Below, in pieces: positions 8,159 through 13,282 of a DNA stretch of 13,282 bases. Under the pieces are notes generated by a model. The model made no database searches, was not told the origin of the DNA, and worked only from the letters and a program-made list of their open reading frames with translations. Location of the stretch: the NCBI GenBank assembly GCA_964538565.1, contig CAZIGW010000290.1:1-13282 (forward strand), given 5' to 3'. Made by a program: the position numbers and the translations under genes. Position 1 is the stretch's first letter; every line of letters begins with the position of its first letter. Origin of the DNA: CAYVBN01 sp964538565. GTDB lineage: Bacteria > Pseudomonadota > Alphaproteobacteria > Rhizobiales > Xanthobacteraceae.

Positions 8159-8758
8159 CTATCTGCCCGAGTTAGCGTTGGACGTACCAATAGCGGCATT
8201 TGCCCATGTTTGCCAGGCGCTTACGAGCGCCATTGCATCGCGATCATGGGCTGCAAGATTGGCATAGCCTTCCGTGCACTGATCCAGCGTCAGCGGGGGA
8301 GCGGTTTCGGCGGCGGAGCCTTTTGCATCAGTTCGGCGGGCGGCTGCGGCAGGCTCAACGGGATCGGTGCCGGTAACAGCTCCGGCGGCTTCGTCGAGCA
8401 TGCGGCGAGTAGCGCCGCTGACAGAACACACGGCGTAAGCAGGATTGTTCGCATGGGCGATCCTCTCTCTTGCAAGCTGGGTACGAAGAACATCCGCCGC
8501 TCTGGCCGCAGCGAGCTTCTCGGCGGTTAGCGATGTCACTGCCGCGGATGCGGCAGCGTTTTCGCGCTGCCGCGTCCGCTCGGCGGCTTCGAATGCCTGT
8601 TTCCAATGGGCAGCGTCGGCTTCAGCGCGATTCGCGCGTGCCCGTTCGGCTGAGGCATTGCATCGTTCGAGTGCACTACCGAGGTGCCAGGACCCCAGAG
8701 TCCAACCCAAGCCGATCCCGGCGACAACGCCGAGCGCTGGGAGCAAGCGTCGGATCAT
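8159..8758 (-). CDS. Rz-like i-spanin (phage lysis, inner membrane subunit)
   Basis: A 199-residue protein with one N-terminal membrane anchor (about residues 5-21, LLPALGVVAGIGLGWTLGS), then a long Ala/Glu/Arg-rich stretch (about 30-95) with coiled-coil character, then a soluble C-terminal domain. This is the architecture of i-spanins, which span the periplasm with an o-spanin and fuse the membranes at the last step of host lysis. The start overlaps the stop of the holin-like gene (ATGA at 8755-8758), indicating translational coupling. The strongest support is the nested o-spanin at 8290-8454. There is little sequence conservation in spanins, so the call rests on architecture and context. 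The last gene of the - strand lysis cassette, it reads toward the methyltransferase. Confidence 0.75.
   Translation of the reverse strand: MIRRLLPALGVVAGIGLGWTLGSWHLGSALERCNASAERARANRAEADAAHWKQAFEAAERTRQRENAAASAAVTSLTAEKLAAARAADVLRTQLARERIAHANNPAYAVCSVSGATRRMLDEAAGAVTGTDPVEPAAAARRTDAKGSAAETAPPLTLDQCTEGYANLAAHDRDAMALVSAWQTWANAAIGTSNANSGR
8290..8454 (-). CDS. Rz1-like o-spanin lipoprotein nested inside Rz
   Basis: A 54-residue protein, wholly inside the Rz-like gene in the +1 frame. It has a lipoprotein signal: MRT, a hydrophobic stretch, then the lipobox LAAC with Cys19 as the lipidation site. The mature part is short and rich in proline (PPELLPAPIPLSLPQPPAEL, then a PPPKPLP tail), as in Rz1 of lambda. 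ATG 8454 is preceded by AGAGAGGA, a good ribosome site, about six bases upstream; the 13 extra codons upstream of it are not needed. Its role is to anchor in the outer membrane and bind the i-spanin for outer-membrane disruption. Confidence 0.8.
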   Translation of the reverse strand: MRTILLTPCVLSAALLAACSTKPPELLPAPIPLSLPQPPAELMQKAPPPKPLPR

Positions 8759-9138
8759 TTGCCATTGCCCTTTCTGCCGTACGAGGAAATCACGCCGGTG
8801 ATCGACGTAAGGATCGGCCCGAGCGCCCGTTCGACAAATCCGATCAGCATTGAAGTGCCGACGAGGCCGAAGAACGCGCAGGCGCCCGCCAGCCCGATCA
8901 GGCCCAGATTGAAGCCCGTGCTCACCGCTGCGCCGATCATCGCGAGCGCCGGCACGCCCGAGATCTCGGAAAGTGCTTTGCGCGGGTCGAAGCTTCCCGC
9001 GCGCGGATCGCGGCTTCCGTCCGGCAGCTTCAGATCGGGGGGATATCTCCAATAAGGTAGCCGCGCGATGGTGCCGAGGAGTGCGACTGCAACAGCCAAC
9101 GCACTGAGCTTGAGATCGACTTGGCTCTGTTCGGCCAT
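8755..9138 (-). CDS. Holin-like three-segment phage membrane protein
   Basis: A 127-residue protein with three hydrophobic segments: about 11-27 (LSALAVAVALLGTIARL), 62-80 and 81-102. A polar loop rich in Pro and Asp lies between the first two, and the C-terminus is basic (YGRKGNGK). Size, membrane pattern, charged tail and position between a peptidase remnant and a spanin pair fit a holin that lets the endolysin out or depolarises the membrane. ATG 9138 was chosen because GGAGGA lies 7 bases upstream; the frame extends to 9240 but that part overlaps the peptidase remnant. Holins share little sequence, so this is a context-supported call; an unrelated small phage membrane protein remains possible. 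Confidence 0.7.
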   Translation of the reverse strand: MAEQSQVDLKLSALAVAVALLGTIARLPYWRYPPDLKLPDGSRDPRAGSFDPRKALSEISGVPALAMIGAAVSTGFNLGLIGLAGACAFFGLVGTSMLIGFVERALGPILTSITGVISSYGRKGNGK

Positions 9139-9139
9139 G

Positions 9140-9358
9140 TTAGGGTCCTCCAATGTCGATTGCGCCGGGCGGAACGATGCCGCGCCATAAGCGCTGGCTT
9201 TCAGGTCCATAGGTCCAGAAGTGCGCCGCCGCGTCGGCATGGCGCATGTCGAGATGCAGCCCGAATTTCATGAAGCCGAAGTGGCGGAAGCCCGCCGCCT
9301 GTGCGTTTGCAAACAACGTGCGCCGGTTGTGCGCGCCGACCCCGACATCGAACTCGAG
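9140..9358 (-). pseudogene. C-terminal remnant of an M15-type peptidase endolysin
   Basis: Seventy-two codons with no start run to a TAA at 9140-9142, one base before the holin start. The fragment begins LEFDVGVG and contains GFRHFGFMKFGLHLDM. In M15 D-Ala-D-Ala peptidases the zinc ligands are the His and Asp of an SxHxxGxAxD motif and a later His in an HxD motif. Here the Asp (EFDV) and the HLD part remain, while the first His and everything before it are lost. A TAA in the same frame at 9359-9361 closes the fragment exactly at the break. Its position ahead of the holin and spanins supports a phage endolysin. It cannot be active. The family call is moderate because only the C-terminal part is available. 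Confidence 0.65.
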
Positions 9359-10462
9359 TTACAGGTGCGAGAAGACGGTACGGCGGAGCCTCGCTTCGTC
9401 TACGGTCATGGTATCCGAGGCAAGAATGTCACCGTCCGCGGCTGGCCATTTTATCTGGATATGACCTACGCAGCAGAGGAAGCTGGGAACGACACCTACC
9501 TTGGCTTCGACTTTGGCACGAGCACCTCTTCGATGTGCTACGTGGACGCACGCGATATACGAACGTATTCAAACCGCGCAAAGGACAAAGGTTGGCAAAA
9601 CATAAGTGCGCTGGTTGACGTGCTCCCCTATCCAGCAGCCTATCCGCTTGCGCGGTTCATCTCTGAATCAATTACGGCTCGCATGGAACATGCGGCCCGG
9701 CACGCGTTGGAGGGAATGCTAACGGTCATCAGCTATTTGGCGTATGCAGAGCACTGCTGCCGCGCTGGTGCCGGGCGCGCCATTTTCAGAGGGAAACTAA
9801 GGCAGCGTTCTGCTGGACCGTTGTGGGGCCTATTCAGGCAATGCGCTGAATCTACTGGCGCCCGATGGCAGTTCTGCAAAGTATTTATCCCGCTCAGCTC
9901 TGAGCCCCTTCGATCGGAAATCGACGCGGCGATCTCGGCGGTCGCGGACATTAAACATGACAAACTGGGCGAGGCAGTCGATTATCCTCGTCTACTTGAA
10001 ATCCTCGGAAACACCATCTGTCGTGTGCTCGATGGAAAGGCCGTTGGCTATTTTGAGGAAATCCGATTGAAGCCATCCAGCATGGATGAATTTGAGGGGT
10101 TGTTCAGGGTTGCCACGGGGCCTTCGCCTACGTTCATAAGAATGTACAGCTATGATGGAAGTGAGAATTTTCCTCCTGAATTTCTCTTCTTGGTTGATCT
10201 CGGTTCGGGTGAAGCGTTGCGCCTTTTCCCGCTGTTCGTACGTCGACTTGAGCAAAGCCGCGCACACGAGCGTGAACCAGACCTCTTCATGTATGATTTC
10301 AGCCGCGATGAGCATGTAGAATATAAGGCTGTTCAGTTGCGAAATCCTGTGAACGTTGATGCAACGCAGTTTCCGGGACTCCACAAGGCCATTATGCGGC
10401 TCTTCGTGGATGATCCCGCCGTAATGGCGATAACCAGGATTTCATTGCGCCCGAGAGAATGA
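9356..10462 (+). pseudogene. 5'-truncated unknown gene with an Hsp70/actin-like phosphate-loop motif
   Basis: An open frame runs from 9221 to 10462, but its first roughly 45 codons are antisense to the peptidase remnant, so they are not native; real sequence appears to begin near 9356. About 50 residues later comes YLGFDFGTSTSS, matching the first phosphate-binding loop of Hsp70/actin/sugar-kinase-fold ATPases (DFGTS/DLGTT). A possible second acidic loop, LVDLGSG, lies near 10195-10215, but I cannot follow the other motifs of the fold. The rest has no family I recognise. In most such proteins the DFGTS loop is near the N-terminus; here an unknown region precedes it, so the native protein was larger. 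It ends 9 bases from the integrase remnant, facing it. Possibly a fragment of an older cargo or defence gene; function unknown, probably not expressed from a native start. Confidence 0.5.
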
Positions 10463-10471
10463 GCGGCTGCC

Positions 10472-10753
10472 CTATGCCACAAGGTTCAGCTTCGGCTTGA
10501 GCATTTCGCCGACCTGATCGAGTCCGGCGCGCAGCGGATCGTCGAAGAGGTGGGCGTAGCGCTGCGTGGTTTGTACCTGCGTGTGGCCCAACAACCGGCC
10601 GATCATCGGCAGCGTCATCCCGCCCGACACGAGTAGCGAGGCGAAGGTGTGCCGAAGATCGTGATTGCGGAAATCCCCTAAGTCCGCCTTCTTCTGAACG
10701 CCCTCCCAGAAGGTCTGCATTTCGCGATACCTGCTGCCCTCCACTGATGCGTC
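10472..10753 (-). pseudogene. Tyrosine recombinase (phage integrase), C-terminal catalytic remnant
   Basis: About 93 codons of the C-terminal half of a tyrosine recombinase. HDLRHTFASLL holds the His-x-x-Arg catalytic pair, GHTQVQTTQRYAH the second His and the nucleophile Tyr, and the tail FDDPLRAGLDQVG is common in alphaproteobacterial prophage integrases. The first catalytic Arg, the core-binding domain and the arm-binding domain are missing. In the same frame a TAG at 10754-10756 closes it immediately upstream, so the break lies within about ten bases. Intact integrases have some 300 more residues. It cannot recombine DNA by itself. Its presence close to a tRNA-derived attachment-like sequence (13103-13147) supports past integration of a phage or island. 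Confidence 0.85.
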
Positions 10754-11409
10754 CTAGTAAAAGATACCCGTCGCCCAACGTACGGTTTAACTATTTGTTC
10801 GACCGAGTTGCACACAACGGTGCTGTCGAGGCAACGCGAGAGAGTGGGCTTTTCGAGATGAAGAGGCTGTGGGATTTGAGACTCGAGCTGGAGAATGGGA
10901 ATCAGTCAATTCAAGCTAACACAATCGAGGCTTACTACGCTGAATTGCAGCTGATTCCGGAGAAGATAGCCGCATTCGATCTGCAAGTTAGCAAGGCGGC
11001 TGAGAAGATACTCCAGGCAAAGATATATCAGGAGCTGTTCAACGGAAGACGATTCGGTGAATCCGATATTGGCTTATGCAGGTCACTAACGGAGAGACTC
11101 TATGAAGGTGTTCTAATTGCCACTCGTAGCAACCGTGTTTCGGGGTGGTCGGTTGATCGCGTCCGCAAGGAGTATGTGCCGGCACGTGAATTGCCCAAAG
11201 AGGAGGTAAATCGGGTTGCGCATATCATGGCAGCGGCGGCTCCGTGCCGGTGGGGTTGGCACGGACAGGAACGGGAAAAATCGGTGCCGCACTTTGTGTT
11301 TGCAGACCAGCTGTTTGCGACTTTCGCCGAACAACCGTGTCAACGAGTTTGCTGTGGGAGCTATGGCGCCCGATTAATAATCTCGATGAGCTCGTCTCAG
11401 TTTCAATAG
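10747..11409 (+). CDS. Unrecognised protein, possibly truncated or frameshifted
   Basis: A 220-codon open frame with natural-looking composition over the first 160 or so residues: mostly helical, charged, no membrane segment, no motif I recognise. The ATG sits within a few bases of the integrase break and has no ribosome site, so the true start may have been lost. Toward the end the frame becomes Cys/Ser-rich and unprotein-like (after about 11330). In another frame, a more natural sequence (LLWELWRPINNLDELVSVSI) runs on to a TAG at 11472-11474, overlapping the downstream gene's start by 20 bases, as operon genes often do. I therefore suspect a frameshift between about 11240 and 11345, but cannot prove it. 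It is the first gene of an apparent operon with the Dcd-like and cyclase-like genes, so a linked role is possible. Confidence 0.5.
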   Translation: MRPSKRYPSPNVRFNYLFDRVAHNGAVEATRESGLFEMKRLWDLRLELENGNQSIQANTIEAYYAELQLIPEKIAAFDLQVSKAAEKILQAKIYQELFNGRRFGESDIGLCRSLTERLYEGVLIATRSNRVSGWSVDRVRKEYVPARELPKEEVNRVAHIMAAAAPCRWGWHGQEREKSVPHFVFADQLFATFAEQPCQRVCCGSYGARLIISMSSSQFQ

Positions 11410-11454
11410 AGGCAGTTTCAATTGCTCGCTTCTACGGGGATGGGGAAGCCAAAC

Positions 11455-12231
11455 ATGGACAAAGATGCGGCTAGTCCGACGGTAGAATGTAGCCAGGAGG
11501 TCGGCGAACTTAGCGACAGCGAAGTAGTAGCCGCTTTGCTCAATCGAGAAATTGTAATAACGCCACTACTTTCGGTCCGACAGTTCGGCATGACCGTCGA
11601 CCTTCGGCTTGGAACCCTCTTTGGCGTTCGCAATCTAGATAAGCTAACACACTTTGATCCGGTCACATTTAGAGAGAGTCAGTCCGAAGGATCGCACAAG
11701 CTCCTAAGGTACTACGATATCAGCAAGAGAATTGATCCGACCGAGCCATTTATATTGCACCCCGGCAGATTCGTACTCGGATGCACGCTAGAGTACGTTA
11801 TTTTACGGCCAAATATATCGGGTGTGCTTGAGGGAAGGAGCGGCTGGGCACGCGAGGGCCTCAATGTCCATTCGACCGCAAGCTTCATTCATCCGGGGCA
11901 TAGTGGAAGCATTGTATTCGAATTGAGCAACGTGGGTTCTCATCCGCTGCCGTTGTATCCTGGTACTCGCGTCGCTCAAATACGATTTACACGACACCGA
12001 TACGCTAACGCGGCGCCGTATGGGTCGCGAAGCGAAGACAAATACGGGAGTGCCGTCCGGCGTCATGACGCTCCCGCGAGTGCCGCACGTCAATCCAAGT
12101 CTACAACTGGAGCAGATAGTCGTCTGACGATGTTTGGACGGCCTTGGCAAGATTGGGAGTTCGAAAGAATTGCAGATGAAAAGGACCGCCGTGCTGCTCT
12201 CGCCCAGGCATACAAACGAAAGGACTGCTAG
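11455..12231 (+). CDS. dCTP deaminase/dUTPase-fold (Dcd-like) protein with C-terminal extension
   Basis: A 258-residue protein related to Dcd, which deaminates dCTP to dUTP. Matching landmarks are VITPLLS and MTVDLRLG near residues 34-53, LEGRSGWAREGLNVH (125-139), IHPGHSGSIVFEL with Glu156 at the place of the catalytic Glu (E. coli Glu138), PLYPGTRVAQIRF (166-178), and PYGSRSEDKYG (188-198), similar to the C-terminal lid of Dcd. It differs from housekeeping Dcd (about 190 aa) in RSG for RSS in the nucleotide loop, a longer N-terminus and a charged 50-60 residue C-terminal extension. ATG 11455 is preferred because GGGGAAG ends 6 bases upstream; ATG 11440 is the alternative. It directly abuts the cyclase-like gene. 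Substrate use is inferred; the changed loop could mean a different nucleotide or only binding. Confidence 0.8.
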   Translation: MDKDAASPTVECSQEVGELSDSEVVAALLNREIVITPLLSVRQFGMTVDLRLGTLFGVRNLDKLTHFDPVTFRESQSEGSHKLLRYYDISKRIDPTEPFILHPGRFVLGCTLEYVILRPNISGVLEGRSGWAREGLNVHSTASFIHPGHSGSIVFELSNVGSHPLPLYPGTRVAQIRFTRHRYANAAPYGSRSEDKYGSAVRRHDAPASAARQSKSTTGADSRLTMFGRPWQDWEFERIADEKDRRAALAQAYKRKDC

Positions 12232-12927
12232 GTGTATGCCGATAGCACAGTCGCATTCCTCGATATCCTAGGGTTCAAAGATATAATAGCTAGGAGTGAA
12301 AGCGACGCCGCTGTGCTTTCCCGCGTGAGTGCCGCTCTCGATGTGCTGAAGCGATTCGAGAAAATGGAGTACAGCATTTCGGGCTCTCAGGGTGATACGG
12401 TATATGGCCAAGGTGTTTCAGACAACGTTATCGTGGTTGGTCAGCCGCACTGGGTTCTCTGTGAAGTATCAGCGCTTGCTCAGTCGTTGCTGCAGCTTGG
12501 ATTTGCGATCCGCGGCGGGATCGCTTCAGGAAAAATCTATTGCAGCAACCGTGTTGTCTTTGGACCGGCGCTCGTTCGAGCTGTAGACATTGAGAAAGCG
12601 ATCGCACGAGTGCCGCGCGTCGTTTTGGACGAGTCTGTACTCAGAAACGTGGGACGAGAGGGAGGACGTCCAGATGCCTCAAAGTTGATTGGGTTAGACC
12701 AAGACGGGCAAAGCTATGTCGATTTCTTGGAATTGCCGGCGACAGTCGCGAAGGCCAAAGGTCTATCCTATCTAACCTGTCTGCCTCCACTACGGCTGTT
12801 GATTGTGGACTCTCTCAATGCCCATAAGGAAAACCCAAATCTCCGCAAGAAGTATGAGTGGTTAGCAAGCTACTTCAATGCAACGATCAGGCGCGCGAAT
12901 TTGTCGTGGATAGCGCCGATCCAATGA
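12232..12927 (+). CDS. Class III nucleotide cyclase-like protein (possible PycC-related)
   Basis: A 231-residue single-domain protein. VAFLDILGFKD (7-17) and GVSDNVIVVG (61-70) supply the two aspartates (Asp11 and Asp64) that hold the metal ions in class III cyclases. RGGIASG (94-100) and VFGPALVRAVDIEK (109-122) match the later part of the fold. It has no membrane or receiver domain. Proteins of this FLDILGFK type are mostly uncharacterised and resemble the stand-alone pyrimidine cyclases of Pycsar defence systems; which base it would use, if any, cannot be read here. GTG 12232 follows the upstream TAG directly, with AAAGGA about 7 bases before it, so it is co-translated with the Dcd-like gene. 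No recognisable cyclic-nucleotide effector (TIR or membrane protein) is in the window. A degenerate nucleotide-binding protein is the alternative. Confidence 0.7.
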   Translation: MYADSTVAFLDILGFKDIIARSESDAAVLSRVSAALDVLKRFEKMEYSISGSQGDTVYGQGVSDNVIVVGQPHWVLCEVSALAQSLLQLGFAIRGGIASGKIYCSNRVVFGPALVRAVDIEKAIARVPRVVLDESVLRNVGREGGRPDASKLIGLDQDGQSYVDFLELPATVAKAKGLSYLTCLPPLRLLIVDSLNAHKENPNLRKKYEWLASYFNATIRRANLSWIAPIQ

Positions 12928-12941
12928 CAGACAGACTGTCA
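12925..12941 (+). other. Small perfect hairpin at the cyclase stop codon
   Basis: TGACAG, a five-base loop, then CTGTCA form a perfect 6-bp stem that includes the TGA stop of the cyclase-like gene. No run of T follows, so it is not a standard intrinsic terminator. It could slow exonucleases at the transcript end, or be chance. Confidence 0.35.
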
Positions 12942-13102
12942 CGTCGGCAATACGTCGGCCGATTTGCGCCGGGCCATGCGTCTCGATCCCGTTCGAACGC
13001 GCTCCAATTCCGCCGGATGCCGACTTAGATTTCATGTGATCTCAAGAAGATAGCGCGGAAAGTGGCGCCTTTTGCGGTCTTGGGTACGAACCGTGAACAG
13101 CC
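12928..13102. other. Non-coding stretch before the tRNA-derived sequence
   Basis: No convincing gene on either strand. An 8-base direct repeat ACGTCGGC occurs at 12941-12948 and 12952-12959. The final bases before 13103 do not match the 5' half of a tRNA: the anticodon-stem partner and D arm are absent. The stretch is probably the end of the island, next to its attachment site. Confidence 0.5.
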
Positions 13103-13147
13103 CTCATAACCTGAAGGTCACAGGTTCAAATCCTGTCCCCACAACCA
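13103..13147 (+). repeat. 3' part of an initiator tRNA-fMet: probable attachment-site (att) remnant
   Basis: From CTCATAA, the anticodon loop with CAT, the sequence runs through the 3' anticodon stem CCTGA, variable loop AGGTC, a perfect T arm (ACAGG, TTCAAAT, CCTGT), the acceptor 3' strand CCCCACA, discriminator A and encoded CCA. The A at the end of the acceptor strand fits the unpaired 1-72 position of initiator tRNAs. The acceptor strand reads CCCCACA where CCCCGCA is usual. The upstream bases cannot form the anticodon stem, D arm or acceptor, so this is not a working tRNA. Tyrosine recombinases commonly cross over in tRNA anticodon or T loops and leave such a 3' copy at an element's end. 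The integrase remnant nearby supports this. Confidence 0.75.
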
Positions 13148-13282
13148 AATTTCCGGACAAGGCCAAGCTGATCCGGGCGCATGCGAGTTCGTGCGCGCTC
13201 ATGCTTCTGCTCCCACCGACCGTGCCGGCTCCGCCGACGGAAAATCGTCCCGGACGCGGACGGTATTGGGTCGAGCGGCCAG
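13148..13282. other. Right-end flank, no recognised feature
   Basis: GC-rich sequence beyond the tRNA-like segment. A + strand frame stays open to the window edge from an ATG at 13200, with proline-rich content, but it is too short to judge. If the tRNA-like segment is an att site, this may be chromosomal DNA outside the element or the start of a neighbouring element. Confidence 0.4.

Noticed and set aside
8470..9055. + strand frames opposite the lysis genes
   Set aside because: The - strand shows ribosome sites, ATGA coupling, membrane segments and a lipobox; the + strand frames have none of these.
9221..9355. Treating the frame from 9221 as the real N-terminus of the ATPase-like protein
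   Set aside because: These codons are antisense to the M15 peptidase remnant, so they are a product of the junction.
11455..12231. Calling the Dcd-like gene one of the known defence dCTP deaminases
   Set aside because: Those described for antiphage dCTP depletion have a zinc-dependent cytidine-deaminase fold; this protein has the trimeric dUTPase/Dcd fold signature instead.
11455..12927. Calling a complete Pycsar system
   Set aside because: No recognisable cyclic-pyrimidine effector is present, and the base specificity of the cyclase-like protein cannot be read.
13080..13147. A complete functional tRNA gene
   Set aside because: The acceptor 5' strand, D arm and 5' anticodon stem are missing.
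1..13282. CRISPR array or insertion sequence
   Set aside because: No regularly spaced repeats, transposase motifs or terminal inverted repeats were seen.

Overview
The window looks like an accessory region of an alphaproteobacterial chromosome. The reasons are the lysis-gene and integrase fragment types, moderate-to-high GC, and the 3' part of an initiator tRNA of alphaproteobacterial appearance near the right end. No ordinary housekeeping gene is visible. Everything is defence-like, phage-derived or truncated, which fits an integrative element or a decayed prophage loaded with defence cargo.

Region 1 (1-8071) is a DISARM-like defence locus. On the + strand, in tight operon order, lie an SF1 helicase cut by the left window edge (probably the C-terminal part of a NERD-domain helicase), a DrmA-type SF2 helicase (start 1295, ATGA overlap), a DrmB-type DUF1998 protein, and a Vsr-type T:G mismatch endonuclease. 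A C5-cytosine DNA methyltransferase faces them tail-to-tail, only 5 bases from the vsr stop. DrmA, DrmB and a C5 methyltransferase form the core of class 2 DISARM. No PLD nuclease (DrmC) or SNF2 protein (DrmD) is visible; instead the neighbours are the SF1 helicase and Vsr. A plausible reading is that the methyltransferase marks host DNA, Vsr repairs the T:G mismatches that arise when the methylated cytosines deaminate, and the helicase/DrmB complex acts on unmarked invading DNA.

Region 2 (8159-9358, - strand) is a phage lysis cassette in the order M15-type peptidase (only its C-terminal 72 codons), holin-like three-segment membrane protein, Rz-like i-spanin, and an Rz1-like o-spanin lipoprotein nested entirely inside Rz in another frame.

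Region 3 (about 9356-10753) is a mosaic of broken genes: the 3' part of an unrecognised + strand gene with an Hsp70/actin-like phosphate-loop motif, and the C-terminal catalytic part of a tyrosine recombinase on the - strand. Three genes in regions 2 and 3 have lost their 5' ends at two sharp junctions, near 9358 and near 10745-10755.

Region 4 (10747-12927, + strand) appears to be a second small operon: an unrecognised protein, a dCTP-deaminase (Dcd)-fold protein with a C-terminal extension, and, immediately abutting it, a small class III nucleotide-cyclase-like protein. The pairing of a pyrimidine nucleotide enzyme with a cyclase is the least familiar part of the window and a candidate for a new signalling or defence module.

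Region 5 (12928-13282) has no convincing gene. It holds positions 13103-13147, identical in form to the 3' part of an initiator tRNA-fMet from the anticodon loop to CCA, with no matching 5' half. This is best read as an attachment-site remnant marking an edge of the integrated element.
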